Positions 1 to 9,434 of a stretch of 48,542 nucleotides of DNA are shown in pieces. The translations under genes and the position numbers were made by a program. Source of the stretch: Bacteroidales bacterium UBA6229 (GTDB taxonomy: Bacteria > Bacteroidota > Bacteroidia > Bacteroidales > F082). Positions within the stretch are counted from its first letter, which is position 1; every line of letters starts with the position of its first letter. The stretch spans positions 1 through 48,542 of the forward strand of contig DJWN01000136.1 of NCBI GenBank assembly GCA_002440975.1, read 5' to 3'. The notes under the pieces were generated by a model, which searched no databases, was not told where the DNA came from, and saw only the letters and a program-made list of their open reading frames with translations.

Positions 1-935
1 TCGCTGGCTTTTTCGATGCGACCGGCCGCATTAATACGCGGCCCGATTAAAAATACCAAATCACTAATAGTAAGGACCTTATTCAAAACATTTCCGTCCT
101 TATCCGTACCATCCGCACGACGCTCAACCTTGGCATATTTAAGTACCGATTCGAAACCGGGCCTGGGATTGGTATTCAACTGCCGCAAGCCATAATAAGC
201 CAACACCCTGTTTTCGCCTGTTATAGGCACTATGTCAGCAGCAATACTAACTGCCACCAGATCAAGGTGGCATACGAGTTCTTCAAAAGGATCCTTTAGT
301 TTCTCTGCCAAGGCCGAAATCAGCTTAAAACCAACTCCGGCACCCGAAAGTTCTTTAAAAGGATAATTACAATCTGGTCTTTTAGAGTCGAGCACTGCTA
401 CTGCCGGAGGTAAGTTATCGCCCGGCCGGTGATGGTCACATATAATAAAATCAACATGGCGCTCATTGGCATACGCAATTTTCTCCACCGCTTTGATACC
501 ACAATCCAGGGCAATCACAAGGTTTATATTATGATCTGCAGCATGGTCTATCCCTTTATAAGAAATCCCATATCCCTCATCATATCGGTCGGGAATATAA
601 AACTCAATACGTTTTTTAAAATATTTCTTGAGGTAGGAATAAACGAGTGCTACAGCTGTAGTGCCATCCACATCATAATCGCCATATATGAGTATTTTTT
701 CATTTCGTGCAATGGCTTTCAAAATGCGTTCAACGGCTCTGTCCATATCCTTCATCAGGAAAGGATCGTGTAGATGCTCAAGTGAAGGTCTGAAAAAATA
801 TTTTGCTTCCTCAAAAGTTCGAATATCACGCTGTGCCAATAAGCCGGCCAAAGGCTTACCTATCGACAAAACTTCTGCCAGATGGTTAACCACTTGCACA
901 TCACCTTGTTGCTTATATACCCATCTGTTTTCCAT
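1..935 (-). CDS. recJ: single-stranded-DNA-specific exonuclease RecJ (5' part, cut by window edge)
   Basis: 5'-3' single-strand DNA exonuclease of the DHH phosphoesterase superfamily, used in recombinational and mismatch repair in the cytoplasm. Only the first 311 codons are inside the window; the gene runs off the left edge, so the C-terminal domains are not seen. Visible motifs: YGDYDVDGTTA at residues 84-94 (motif I), DCG at 144-146, DHH at 167-169, then GAGVGFKL, and IGPRINAAGRI near the edge. ATG at 935-933 gives a normal N-terminus. It follows the permease gene in the same direction after a 114-bp gap, so co-transcription is possible but not shown. Confidence 0.95.
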   Translation of the reverse strand, partial: MENRWVYKQQGDVQVVNHLAEVLSIGKPLAGLLAQRDIRTFEEAKYFFRPSLEHLHDPFLMKDMDRAVERILKAIARNEKILIYGDYDVDGTTAVALVYSYLKKYFKKRIEFYIPDRYDEGYGISYKGIDHAADHNINLVIALDCGIKAVEKIAYANERHVDFIICDHHRPGDNLPPAVAVLDSKRPDCNYPFKELSGAGVGFKLISALAEKLKDPFEELVCHLDLVAVSIAADIVPITGENRVLAYYGLRQLNTNPRPGFESVLKYAKVERRADGTDKDGNVLNKVLTISDLVFLIGPRINAAGRIEKAS

Positions 936-1049
936 TCAGGCTGTTTTTTAACTGGTAAAATTAACAATAAAATACGAGCTCTCAAGCCTGAAATCAAAAA
1001 ACCGTTTCTATTGATTTAAGTATATGATATTCAAAGACATATATTATTC

Positions 1050-2294
1050 CTAGAAGCTCGATCTCATGGCTTCAACCGGATCAAGACGAGAGGCCGACCA
1101 GGCAGGAATAAATCCGGATAATAATCCAATAAAGGCAGAAACAAATATTCCCAATAAGATATTTTGTATTGATAAAATCATAGTAAAACTTGTTGTAGAG
1201 GTAATTATCAAAGCAATGACCAACACAATTAACAAACCGACTATTCCGCCTAAAACGGATAAAAAAACCGCTTCAAATAAAAATTGTAACAAAACAAAAT
1301 AGTTCTTGGCTCCCAATGATTTCTGGATACCAATCTGGCTGGTACGTTCCTTTACCGAAACAAACATAATGTTTGCAATTCCAAAGCCGCCAACAAGCAA
1401 CGAAAAACCACCAATAATCCATCCCACAATAGCAATCACACCAAAAAACTGATCGAAACCACGGTTGATGATATCCATTTCGTTGATGGCAAAATTATCT
1501 TCGGCAGCAGGTTTTAATTTGCGCAACGAACGCATAATACCAGTAAGCTCGTCTTTGAGCTCTTCGTTAGATACATTCGGTTTTACCTTTGCCAAAATTG
1601 TGGTTCCTGTTGAGCGTAAATCAATCACATTCCGGGCAAAATTGATCGTAATAAAAGCCGAATTATCTTCTGATCCACCAAAAATATTATCCCCCGTTTT
1701 GGCAAGCACTCCAATCACATCCATGCGACGGCCAAAAACCTTAACCGAACGACCAATTGGATCAGCACCCGGAAAAAGCGTTTCCGCTACATCAGCCCCT
1801 ATAATGATGACATTACGTCCGTATTGCGATTCAAGCGGTGTAAAATATCTTCCTGATCCAATATCCATCGGCATCACACGGTCATAATCATGAGAAACAG
1901 CATTTATTCCGCTATTTTCGATGGTTATATTTCCTGCACTGATATTTCGCGAAACACTTACCATAAAAGTAAAAGCTTCGGCGGCATTGCTGCGACGTTG
2001 CAGCTCTGCAAATTCACGCAAGTTCGTTTCTGGTCGTTGCCAATATTTCCACCAGGGATAATCACTTCCACCCATCGCCCAGGGCCATTTCTGAATAAAT
2101 AACACATTGTCGCCCAATGAACTGATATCATCCCGAATGGCTTTTTCGAGACTATCGAAAACAGAAAAAACAGCAATGATCGAAAAAATCCCAATCGTAA
2201 TTCCTAAAAGTGACAACACTGTTCGCACCTTATTCACAAACAAAACAGATAGTGCAAATTGAAAACTTTCCAGTATCAGGCGAAAAAGAATCAT
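1050..2294 (-). CDS. MacB/FtsX-type ABC transporter permease
   Basis: Inner-membrane permease of the MacB/LolC/FtsX type (414 aa), which works with a separate ATPase in mechanotransmission-type transport (lipoproteins, peptides or antibiotics). The N-terminus carries one membrane segment (about residues 18-45, LSLLGITIGIFSIIAVFSVF). A large periplasmic domain follows (about 50-285). Three C-terminal segments follow, with the usual signature VKERTSQIGIQKSLGA in the cytoplasmic loop and the ending GFIPAWSASRLDPVEAMR. No ABC ATPase or membrane-fusion protein gene lies next to it here, so its partner must be encoded elsewhere. The substrate cannot be told from sequence. Confidence 0.9.
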   Translation of the reverse strand: MILFRLILESFQFALSVLFVNKVRTVLSLLGITIGIFSIIAVFSVFDSLEKAIRDDISSLGDNVLFIQKWPWAMGGSDYPWWKYWQRPETNLREFAELQRRSNAAEAFTFMVSVSRNISAGNITIENSGINAVSHDYDRVMPMDIGSGRYFTPLESQYGRNVIIIGADVAETLFPGADPIGRSVKVFGRRMDVIGVLAKTGDNIFGGSEDNSAFITINFARNVIDLRSTGTTILAKVKPNVSNEELKDELTGIMRSLRKLKPAAEDNFAINEMDIINRGFDQFFGVIAIVGWIIGGFSLLVGGFGIANIMFVSVKERTSQIGIQKSLGAKNYFVLLQFLFEAVFLSVLGGIVGLLIVLVIALIITSTTSFTMILSIQNILLGIFVSAFIGLLSGFIPAWSASRLDPVEAMRSSF

Positions 2295-2412
2295 AAAGAT
2301 ATTTTAGGTTGTAAAAATAAGGATTTCGATTGGGAAAGCCACCATCCTAAAAATTTTCCTGCACAATGAAATCGATCTAATCGGGTTTATCTTAAAAATT
2401 AGCTTTTATTCA

Positions 2413-2443
2413 TTGCTTCACCCGTCATTTTTTAATAATCTTG
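2413..2443 (+). promoter_or_regulatory. probable promoter of purH-mreBCD
   Basis: TTG at 2413-2415, a 20-bp spacer, and TAATCTTG at 2436-2443, which matches the Bacteroidota -7 element TAnnTTTG with one mismatch. An in-frame stop (TGA 2449-2451) follows, then the TTG start at 2473, so the leader would be about 25 nt. Confidence 0.5.
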
Positions 2444-2472
2444 CAGACTGAAAATCAAAATATTCGCTTGCC

Positions 2473-3987
2473 TTGAAAAAAATCAAAAACGCTTTAATTT
2501 CAGTTTTTTACAAAGATAAACTCGAACAGATTGCACAATTGTTGTATCAGCTTGAAGTGAGGCTTTTTGCAACAGGTGGCACTTACGACTTTATCAAAAA
2601 TTTAAACCTTCCGGTAACGGATGTTGAATCCCTAACTGGCTACCCATCCATCCTTGACGGACGTGTAAAAACTTTGCATCCAAAAGTTTTTGGCGGCATA
2701 TTGGCACGCAGCTCACAAAGTAGTCACCGCAATCAACTTGCACAATACGAAATCCCTGCTTTTGATCTCGTAATCGTTGATCTCTACCCTTTTGAACAAA
2801 CCGTATCCTCAACCAGCGAAAAAGAACAAATCATCGAAAAGATTGATATTGGAGGTATTTCACTTATCCGGGCGGCAGCCAAAAATTATGAAGAAGTGCT
2901 TATCGTGCCATCAGTCAAATATTACGACGACCTCATCCAATTATTGAAAAATCAAAATGGAGAAACCAGTCTGGAAAACCGACTTCATTTTGCCGGACTT
3001 GCTTTTGGAGTAAGCTCACATTACGATGCCGCAATTTATAACTGGTTCGGCGGCAGCGCCGAAGAAGGTGTAAGGCTCAGCCTGAGCCAATCCAAGAAGC
3101 TTCGCTATGGCGAAAATCCGCATCAGCAAGGCTGGTTTTATGGACAGCCTGACGAGCTTTTTGAGCAACTGCATGGCAAAGAATTATCCTACAACAACCT
3201 GCTTGATCTGGATGCCGGCCTCAATCTGATTAAAGAATTCGACACTAACACTTTTGCTATTCTAAAACACAACAACGCCTGTGGAATTGCAAGCCGCAAC
3301 ACGGTTGATGCAGCCTATGAAGCTGCCCTGGCCGGCGATCCGGTTTCAGCCTACGGAGGTGTGCTCGTTTCTAACCACCTGATAGATGAAAAATCAGCTG
3401 AAAAGATCAACAATCTCTTCTTCGAAATTATTTTATCCCCTGATTATGAAAAAAATGCACTTCAAATCCTGCAATCCCGAAAAAATAGAATAATTTTGCG
3501 ATTGCGGCCTGCTGCATTACCTCAACGTATTTACAAAACAGCATTAAACGGTTTTCTTGCTCAGGACAAAGACCTTAACACAGAAACTGCCAAAGACATG
3601 AAAGCAGTTACTCATAAACTACCCGAAAACCGCCAATATGATGATTTGGTATTTGCCAACAAGGTGGTAAAGCATACCCGCTCAAATGCTATTGTTCTGG
3701 TAAAAAACAAACAATTGCTAGCTTCTGGTGTAGGTCAAACTTCACGGGTAGATGCGCTGAAACACGCCATTGCCAAAGCTCAAAGTTTTGGGTTTGATCT
3801 GAAAGATGCAGTGATGGCTTCTGATGCCTTCTTCCCCTTTGCCGATTCGGTAGAACTGGCAAACCAGGCAGGAATAAGTGCAATAGTGCAGCCGGGGGGC
3901 TCAGTGCGCGATCTGGACTCAATCGATTACTGTAACACGCACAATATGAGTATGGTTTTTACCGGAACCAGACATTTTAAACATTAA
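2473..3987 (+). CDS. purH: bifunctional AICAR transformylase / IMP cyclohydrolase PurH
   Basis: Catalyses the last two steps of de novo IMP synthesis: formylation of AICAR with 10-formyl-THF, then ring closure. The N-terminal MGS-like cyclohydrolase domain (about 1-140) has DGRVKTLHPKVFGGIL at 62-77. The transformylase domain has RYGENPHQ at 211-218 and KHNNACG at 265-271 with the catalytic Lys265-His266 pair. It ends in QPGGSVRD and FTGTRH motifs. The length of 504 aa is normal. TTG at 2473 is the only sensible start, because an in-frame stop lies 24 nt upstream. mreB follows after 13 bp, so purH probably heads the mre operon, an arrangement common in Bacteroidota. Confidence 0.97.
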   Translation: MKKIKNALISVFYKDKLEQIAQLLYQLEVRLFATGGTYDFIKNLNLPVTDVESLTGYPSILDGRVKTLHPKVFGGILARSSQSSHRNQLAQYEIPAFDLVIVDLYPFEQTVSSTSEKEQIIEKIDIGGISLIRAAAKNYEEVLIVPSVKYYDDLIQLLKNQNGETSLENRLHFAGLAFGVSSHYDAAIYNWFGGSAEEGVRLSLSQSKKLRYGENPHQQGWFYGQPDELFEQLHGKELSYNNLLDLDAGLNLIKEFDTNTFAILKHNNACGIASRNTVDAAYEAALAGDPVSAYGGVLVSNHLIDEKSAEKINNLFFEIILSPDYEKNALQILQSRKNRIILRLRPAALPQRIYKTALNGFLAQDKDLNTETAKDMKAVTHKLPENRQYDDLVFANKVVKHTRSNAIVLVKNKQLLASGVGQTSRVDALKHAIAKAQSFGFDLKDAVMASDAFFPFADSVELANQAGISAIVQPGGSVRDLDSIDYCNTHNMSMVFTGTRHFKH

Positions 3988-4000
3988 AAAACAAGGCACT

Positions 4001-5023
4001 ATGGGACTATTTTCATTTCTGAATAAAGAAATTGCTATCGACCTCGGAACGGCAAACACGATTATAATTTACAACGACAAAGTGGTGGTTGATGAGCCTT
4101 CCATTGTGGCCATTCAGCGCGACACCGGTAAAATAATTGCTGTCGGCAAAAAAGCCATGATGATGCATGGTAAAACACACGAAAACATAAAAACCATCCG
4201 GCCACTTCGCGATGGTGTTATTGCCGATTTTCAGGCTGCTGAATACATGATGCGCGAAATGATTAAAATGATCGGCATCAAAAGCCGTTTATTTCCTCCT
4301 GCCCTCAAAATGGTGATCTGTATCCCTTCCGGTATTACCGAAGTAGAAGAAAGAGCTGTAAAAGATTCAGCCGAACAAGCTGGTGCCAAAGAGGTGCGAT
4401 TGATTCACGAACCAATGGCCGCTGCAATTGGCATTGGCATTGATGTGTTGGAGCCAACCGGCAATATGATCATTGATATTGGAGGAGGCACCAGCGAAAT
4501 TGCTGTTATCGCGCTGGGAGGAATTGTGAACAACAAATCAATCCGCATTGCTGGCGATGACTTTAATGCTGATATCGAAGAATATATGCGCAAACAGCAT
4601 AACATTAACATTGGCGAACGCACTGCAGAACGGATTAAAATAGAAGTAGGTGCTGCCTTGCCAAGTATTGATAATCCACCGGATGATTTCCCTGTGCATG
4701 GTCGTGATATGCTCACAGGTATCCCGAAAGAAATAAAAGTGAATTACACCGAAATAGCACATTGCCTTGATAAAAGTATTTCAAAAATTGAAGCCGCCGT
4801 GCTAAACGCTTTGGAGATGACACCTCCCGAACTTTCGGCTGATATCTATCGAACAGGTATTTACCTGGCTGGTGGCGGTTCATTGCTTCGGGGCCTCGAC
4901 AAACGACTGCACCACAAAACCAAACTGCCGGTGCATGTTGCCGAAGACCCATTGCGCGCTGTAGCCCGCGGAACAGGCATTGCGCTTAAAAACTTTGATA
5001 AATTCCCGTTCCTCATCAAATAA
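4001..5023 (+). CDS. mreB: rod-shape-determining protein MreB
   Basis: Bacterial actin that forms membrane-associated filaments guiding the elongation peptidoglycan machinery. The actin fold is visible: phosphate-1 loop IDLGTANT at 13-20, phosphate-2 loop IDIGGGTSE at 158-166, the HEPMAAAIG helix at 136-144, and the adenosine motif AGGGSLLRGL near residue 290. The N-terminal MGLFSFLNKE is the usual amphipathic lead. 340 aa is full length. It lies 13 bp after purH and 21 bp before mreC, in a purH-mreBCD operon. Confidence 0.98.
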   Translation: MGLFSFLNKEIAIDLGTANTIIIYNDKVVVDEPSIVAIQRDTGKIIAVGKKAMMMHGKTHENIKTIRPLRDGVIADFQAAEYMMREMIKMIGIKSRLFPPALKMVICIPSGITEVEERAVKDSAEQAGAKEVRLIHEPMAAAIGIGIDVLEPTGNMIIDIGGGTSEIAVIALGGIVNNKSIRIAGDDFNADIEEYMRKQHNINIGERTAERIKIEVGAALPSIDNPPDDFPVHGRDMLTGIPKEIKVNYTEIAHCLDKSISKIEAAVLNALEMTPPELSADIYRTGIYLAGGGSLLRGLDKRLHHKTKLPVHVAEDPLRAVARGTGIALKNFDKFPFLIK

Positions 5024-5044
5024 CAGGAACCCAGCTCAACAGGT

Positions 5045-5863
5045 ATGATTAACCTGATCCGTTTTATTCAGAAACACCATGTGCTGCTGCTATTTTTGTT
5101 GCTCGAATTTGTTGCTCTGAGTATGCTTTTTTGCAGTAATGCCTATCACCGTTCGGCTGGTTTTAATATTAATAGTAATGTGAGTGGTGTTTTTTACAGG
5201 ATTCAAAAATCGGTAACGGATTACTTTTATCTGCAGCAAACCAATGAGATGCTGGCACTCGAAAACGCAAGACTTCGTAAGCAACTTACGTATCAATCGG
5301 GTATTATTTCTACAGATACGCTACAACATATTGATACCATTTTTCATTTTATACCTGCCAGGGTAATCAGTAATAATGTGCATTTCCGAAATAATTACAT
5401 CATCCTCAACAAAGGTTATTCTGCTGGCATACAAAAAGATATGGGAATAATTTCTCCAAAAGGTGTGGCAGGAATCATTACTGGAGTAAGCAAAAATTAT
5501 GCTATCGGAATGAGTTTATTACACAAGTTTGCAACGATAAGTGTACGGTTTAAAAACAACGGACATCTGGCCAATCTCAGCTGGCAGGGCGGTGATTTTC
5601 GTTTCGGACAAATTGACCATATCCCTACACATCTCGTTGTTAACAAAGGTGATACACTAATCACAAGTGGAAATTCGCACTTGTTTCCCGAAGGTATTTT
5701 AGTAGGTACAGTCGAAAGCTATCTTACCAGTGCTGATGGTGCTCTTAACAAAGCAGTTATCCGTTTTGCCACTGATTTTAATGCATTGCGTCAGGTTTAT
5801 ATTGTTGACAATAAACATAAATCCGAATTGGATTTGCTTTTAATGATTCGCATAGATGAGTGA
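5045..5863 (+). CDS. mreC: rod-shape-determining protein MreC
   Basis: Periplasmic scaffold of the elongasome (272 aa) that links MreB/MreD to PBP2 and RodA. It has one N-terminal membrane helix (about residues 12-32), then a coiled-coil stretch (TNEMLALENARLRKQL, about 61-76), then the beta-domain with the family signatures NNHVHFR-like NNVHFRNNYIILNKG, GVAGIITGVS and GDTLITSGNSHLFPEGILVG. Its 3' end overlaps mreD by 8 bp, so the two are translationally coupled. Family assignment is firm from position and motifs. Confidence 0.93.
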   Translation: MINLIRFIQKHHVLLLFLLLEFVALSMLFCSNAYHRSAGFNINSNVSGVFYRIQKSVTDYFYLQQTNEMLALENARLRKQLTYQSGIISTDTLQHIDTIFHFIPARVISNNVHFRNNYIILNKGYSAGIQKDMGIISPKGVAGIITGVSKNYAIGMSLLHKFATISVRFKNNGHLANLSWQGGDFRFGQIDHIPTHLVVNKGDTLITSGNSHLFPEGILVGTVESYLTSADGALNKAVIRFATDFNALRQVYIVDNKHKSELDLLLMIRIDE

Positions 5864-6368
5864 TTTTTTCCGACATAGTCTCCGCTTTATTGTCCTGATC
5901 TTCATACAGATTATGGTACTGAATCATATTCGTGTTGGAAGTTATGTGAATCCTTTTATCTACCCGCTTTTTCTGATGCTGTTGCCTTTTAGGATGACCC
6001 AGTGGCTACTTTTATTCATTGGTTTTGGCACCGGATTTACGGTTGATTTGTTTATGTCCACACCCGGATTACACACTTCGGCTTCCGTTTTGTTGGCTTT
6101 TGTGAGACCTTATATAGTTAGATTGGCATCAGGTGCCCCATTGCCTGAAAGTGCCTCAGAACCAACTGTTACAGAGATGGGTAACCGCTGGTTTTTTAGT
6201 TATTCTATCATTTTGATCTTTGTACATCATTTGGCTTTATTTCTGTTGGAGTCGTTTGATCCGGCACACCTTAACGACAGCATTTACCGCATTTTGTTAA
6301 GTGTTCCCGCATCAGAAACCCTTATCCTTTTACTGGTTTTCTTTTTTCAAGCTTCCAGAAAACGCTAA
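5856..6368 (+). CDS. mreD: rod-shape-determining protein MreD
   Basis: Small polytopic inner-membrane protein (170 aa) of the elongasome, partner of MreC. About five hydrophobic helices alternate with short loops, and there is a central GFGTGFTVDLFMSTPGLH motif typical of MreD (a conserved Asp-Leu-P-G helix). It overlaps mreC by 8 bp. In many Bacteroidota mrdA (PBP2) and rodA follow directly; here the next gene is an unrelated TlpA-like lipoprotein with its own promoter, so the operon appears to end with mreD. Confidence 0.9.
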   Translation: MSDFFRHSLRFIVLIFIQIMVLNHIRVGSYVNPFIYPLFLMLLPFRMTQWLLLFIGFGTGFTVDLFMSTPGLHTSASVLLAFVRPYIVRLASGAPLPESASEPTVTEMGNRWFFSYSIILIFVHHLALFLLESFDPAHLNDSIYRILLSVPASETLILLLVFFFQASRKR

Positions 6369-6417
6369 AAGTGATCCAGTGCAATTTTTTGAAAGTAATT
6401 TATTGAACAAGAAAACT

Positions 6418-6425
6418 TAGTTTTG
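6418..6425 (+). promoter_or_regulatory. -7 element upstream of the TlpA-like lipoprotein gene
   Basis: TAGTTTTG is a perfect TAnnTTTG match 27 bp before the ATG at 6452. No well-spaced -33 TTG is visible. It suggests the lipoprotein gene is transcribed separately from mreBCD. Confidence 0.45.
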
Positions 6426-6451
6426 CGTTTAAATCCCAAACATTTTTCCCT

Positions 6452-7561
6452 ATGAAACATATCACGGTAATTTTAACAGTTGTTATCGGTCTTTTCCTTT
6501 TTTCGTGTCAACCAACTGAAAACGAAGCTCAGTTTACTCTGCATGTAAACTTGAACAATGCCGAAGCCAAACAAATAAAGCTTGAACAAAGAGTGAATGA
6601 TGAATGGGTTACTGTAGATTCTGTTCAGCTATCAGAAGGAAAAGCAAGTTTTTCAGGCTCTGTTGATTCTCCTGAGATTTACTACGTTACCATTGAAGGA
6701 ATTCGCAGTGCAATTCCGGTTTTTATGGAAAACACTACCATTACATTAACAGCTGATGCCGACAATATCCGTGAATATCAAATCGAAGGCTCGGCCAGCA
6801 ACGATCGCCTTAAAGCCTTTGACGAAACCAACAAGGATTTTGATAAACAATTGCAGGAACATTACAATGCTTATCGCACGGCTGCCGGTGAGCAAAATGA
6901 AGAAGCTATGGCCGAAGCTGAAGCCTTGTATGAAGAAACCGAAAGACAAAAAAATAGCTATCTTACCGAGTATGTCAAAAAGAACAATGCCGATGTCGTT
7001 TCACATTATCTAATTTATCGTAAAAGCTATGAATTTGATCTGGAAGCACTTGAAGGCATTGTGATCAATTTTGCCGAAAAACCCGTATCACCCTATCTGA
7101 CTGCTTTAACAGAACGCGTAAAGGTTTTGAAGCGTGTTGCCGTTGGCGAACCTTTTGTTGATTTTTCGCAAGACAATCCGGATAGTGTACTTGTAGCTTT
7201 GAGTGATCATATTGGCCCAAAAGTATTGTTAGTTGATTTCTGGGCTTCCTGGTGTCAGCCTTGTCGTGCCGAAAATCCAAATATTGTTGCGATCCACAAC
7301 GATTACAAAGACAAAGGTTTTGATGTGTTTGGTGTTTCGTTCGATACCGATCGCGACAAATGGCTCGCAGCCATTGAATCTGATCAATTAAACTGGACTC
7401 AGGTTTCTGATTTGGGTGGCTGGGGCAATGCTGCCGGAAAACTCTATGGCGTGCAATCTATCCCACATTCCATTCTTTTGGACGAAAATGGCATCATTAT
7501 CGCCAAAAACCTGAGAGGTGATAAGTTACGCGAAAAAGTGGCAGAAATTATCGGTGAATAA
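6452..7561 (+). CDS. TlpA-family thiol-disulfide oxidoreductase lipoprotein (DUF4369 + thioredoxin-like)
   Basis: 369 aa. A lipoprotein signal peptide ends in LFLFSC (Cys19). A beta-rich DUF4369-type domain follows (about 28-120), then a helical Glu/Lys-rich linker (about 120-180), then a thioredoxin/AhpC-TSA domain (about 228-369). The domain carries the redox motif WCQPC (Cys268, Cys271) and the cis-Pro segment VQSIPHS. Such proteins act in the periplasm, anchored to a membrane, to reduce or exchange disulfides; the client is unknown. The gene ends 14 bp from the convergent lutB gene. Confidence 0.9.
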   Translation: MKHITVILTVVIGLFLFSCQPTENEAQFTLHVNLNNAEAKQIKLEQRVNDEWVTVDSVQLSEGKASFSGSVDSPEIYYVTIEGIRSAIPVFMENTTITLTADADNIREYQIEGSASNDRLKAFDETNKDFDKQLQEHYNAYRTAAGEQNEEAMAEAEALYEETERQKNSYLTEYVKKNNADVVSHYLIYRKSYEFDLEALEGIVINFAEKPVSPYLTALTERVKVLKRVAVGEPFVDFSQDNPDSVLVALSDHIGPKVLLVDFWASWCQPCRAENPNIVAIHNDYKDKGFDVFGVSFDTDRDKWLAAIESDQLNWTQVSDLGGWGNAAGKLYGVQSIPHSILLDENGIIIAKNLRGDKLREKVAEIIGE

Positions 7562-7575
7562 CCCTAAGCCTTTTT

Positions 7576-8946
7576 TTAACTGTTTTGCTCACGCCAAAGC
7601 TGATTAAACGATTTTTTAGCAAACTTTGGTAAAATGCGTCTGTTGCCCCATTGGGAACCAAAGAAATATTTGAGTACCAGATTTTTAGTGCCGGCTCCGG
7701 CAAAATCAACTAATCTTCTGTTATTCAAAACTCTTGTGCTGTTTTTCATCACAAAACGCTCCTTTGGCAATGTCCAGCCTTCGCTAACTGCTTGGGCACG
7801 ATTTAATAAAAGTAATTCATGCAATGGAATTTTCACGGGACAAACCTCTGTACAGGCACCGCATAGAGACGAAGCAAAACTCAGGTGTTTGTTTTCTTTC
7901 ATTTCCTGCATATGTGGTGTAATCACCGATCCGATTGGCCCCGTGTAAGTAGTATCGTAGGTGTAACCACCGATATTTTTATATACAGGACAAACGTTCA
8001 AACATGCCCCACACCGGATACAGGATAAGGCTGATCGCTGTCGGCTTTTTTCGAGCAATTTGCTTCGTCCGTTATCAAGCAAAACAACAACCATCTGTGT
8101 TGAACTATCAGATTGTTGCCGGGCAGCTGTTACGATTGAATTATAAGCCGTCATAACTTGTCCGGTTCCATGTGTGGCAAGCAATGGCCAAAACAAATCG
8201 AGATCATCAACAGAAGGAAGCATTTTTTCAATGCCGGCAATTACGATATGCAATTTTGGAAAAGCCATAGACATCAGGCCGTTACCTTCATTTTCGGTTA
8301 AGGCAATTCCACCAATATCAGCCAATAGAAAGTTAGCACCTGTTATGCCAGCTCCGGCTTGTTGAAATTCTTCTCGCAATAAAGCCCGTGTGTATGCTGT
8401 AATTTGTTCCGGCGTGCTTTCAGTATCTGTTTGAAATTTTTGATGAAACAAGTTTGCTACTTCTTCCTTAGACTTATGCATGGCAGGTGTAACAATATGA
8501 TACGGCTTTTCGCCTGCCAACTGAACAATAAATTCACCAAGATCTGTTTCAAGTGATTGAATACCATTTTTTTCGAGATGCTCGTTAAGTTTAATTTCTT
8601 CGCTAGTCATTGATTTTGACTTCACTACCTTTTTAACTTGCTCATCTTTAATAAGTTTTATAATCATTGTCGCAGCTTCTTCTGCATGTCGTGCCCATAA
8701 AACTTTACCGCCATTGCGGGTAAAATTGGTTTCAAATTCAACCAGGTATTTGTCTAATTGCGCCAGACTTTTGTGCTTGATATTGGCAGCTCTTTGTTTG
8801 GCTATTTCCAAGTGATCGTATTGTTGTTTTCCTTTTTCAACAGCCTTGTCATACTGTGAAATATTAAAATTGATCTTTTGACGGTGTTCTTTATCAAAAG
8901 TAACTTTTTCGGCATTCCTATTAAAATTAATCGCTTTTTCGCTCAT
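7576..8946 (-). CDS. lutB: LutB-type iron-sulfur protein of L-lactate utilisation
   Basis: 456-aa member of the LutB/YkgF family, the [4Fe-4S] subunit of the LutABC L-lactate oxidation complex. The N-terminal LUD domain (about 60-290) contains GITGANFLLADIGGIAL and ENEGN. Two ferredoxin-type clusters follow: C309-x2-C312-x2-C315-x3-C319 (CIRCGACLNVCP) and C362-x2-C365-x3-C369 (CGACTEVCP). The C-terminal tail is basic. It lies 25 bp downstream of rpiB in the same direction, so they probably share a transcript. Neither lutA nor lutC is adjacent. Confidence 0.9.
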   Translation of the reverse strand: MSEKAINFNRNAEKVTFDKEHRQKINFNISQYDKAVEKGKQQYDHLEIAKQRAANIKHKSLAQLDKYLVEFETNFTRNGGKVLWARHAEEAATMIIKLIKDEQVKKVVKSKSMTSEEIKLNEHLEKNGIQSLETDLGEFIVQLAGEKPYHIVTPAMHKSKEEVANLFHQKFQTDTESTPEQITAYTRALLREEFQQAGAGITGANFLLADIGGIALTENEGNGLMSMAFPKLHIVIAGIEKMLPSVDDLDLFWPLLATHGTGQVMTAYNSIVTAARQQSDSSTQMVVVLLDNGRSKLLEKSRQRSALSCIRCGACLNVCPVYKNIGGYTYDTTYTGPIGSVITPHMQEMKENKHLSFASSLCGACTEVCPVKIPLHELLLLNRAQAVSEGWTLPKERFVMKNSTRVLNNRRLVDFAGAGTKNLVLKYFFGSQWGNRRILPKFAKKSFNQLWREQNS

Positions 8947-8971
8947 GTGCCCGATAAATGAATTTATATAA

Positions 8972-9415
8972 CTAAATCTCTATTTTTTTCACCCTTTGCT
9001 CGTGACGTCCTCCTTCAAAATCAGTATTCAAAAATACCTGCACCATTTCCCAGGCCAGTTCAAAAGAAATAAACCTTCCCGGAAGCGACAAAATATTAGC
9101 ATCATTATGTTCGCGGGCTAATCTGACAAGTTCCACATCCCAGCATAAGGCTGCCCGAACACCTTTATGTTTGTTTGCTGCTAGTTGTGCTCCGTTGCCA
9201 CTGCCACACATGATAATGCCTCTGGCATATTTACCCTCTGACACTGCCTGTGCAAGCGGATGAATCATATCAGGATAATCCACACTTTCTAATGAATTTG
9301 TTCCAAAATCAACCACTTCATATCCTGTAACACGTAATTTTTCGGCCAAAAATGATTTCATTTCAAAGCCTCCATGATCCGAAGCAAGTGGTACGATTTT
9401 ATGTATGTTTGTCAT
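8972..9415 (-). CDS. rpiB: ribose 5-phosphate isomerase B (RpiB/LacAB family)
   Basis: Interconverts ribose 5-phosphate and ribulose 5-phosphate in the pentose phosphate pathway. 147 aa, typical length. Motifs: ASDHGG at 11-16 (phosphosugar-binding Asp13-His14), the catalytic Cys70 in MCGSGNGA, the segment EHNDANILSLPGRF, and the C-terminal EGGRHEQRV. The start at 9415 is supported by a -7 element 20 bp upstream. lutB follows at 25 bp. Together the pair points away from the AT-rich gap on the right. Confidence 0.95.
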   Translation of the reverse strand: MTNIHKIVPLASDHGGFEMKSFLAEKLRVTGYEVVDFGTNSLESVDYPDMIHPLAQAVSEGKYARGIIMCGSGNGAQLAANKHKGVRAALCWDVELVRLAREHNDANILSLPGRFISFELAWEMVQVFLNTDFEGGRHEQRVKKIEI

Positions 9416-9434
9416 TGTTGATAAAAATTTAGCA

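Noticed and set aside
1465..1887. Plus-strand reading frame (140 codons) opposite the permease gene
   Set aside because: Shadow of the MacB/FtsX permease; low-complexity Ser/Ile-rich sequence with no promoter.
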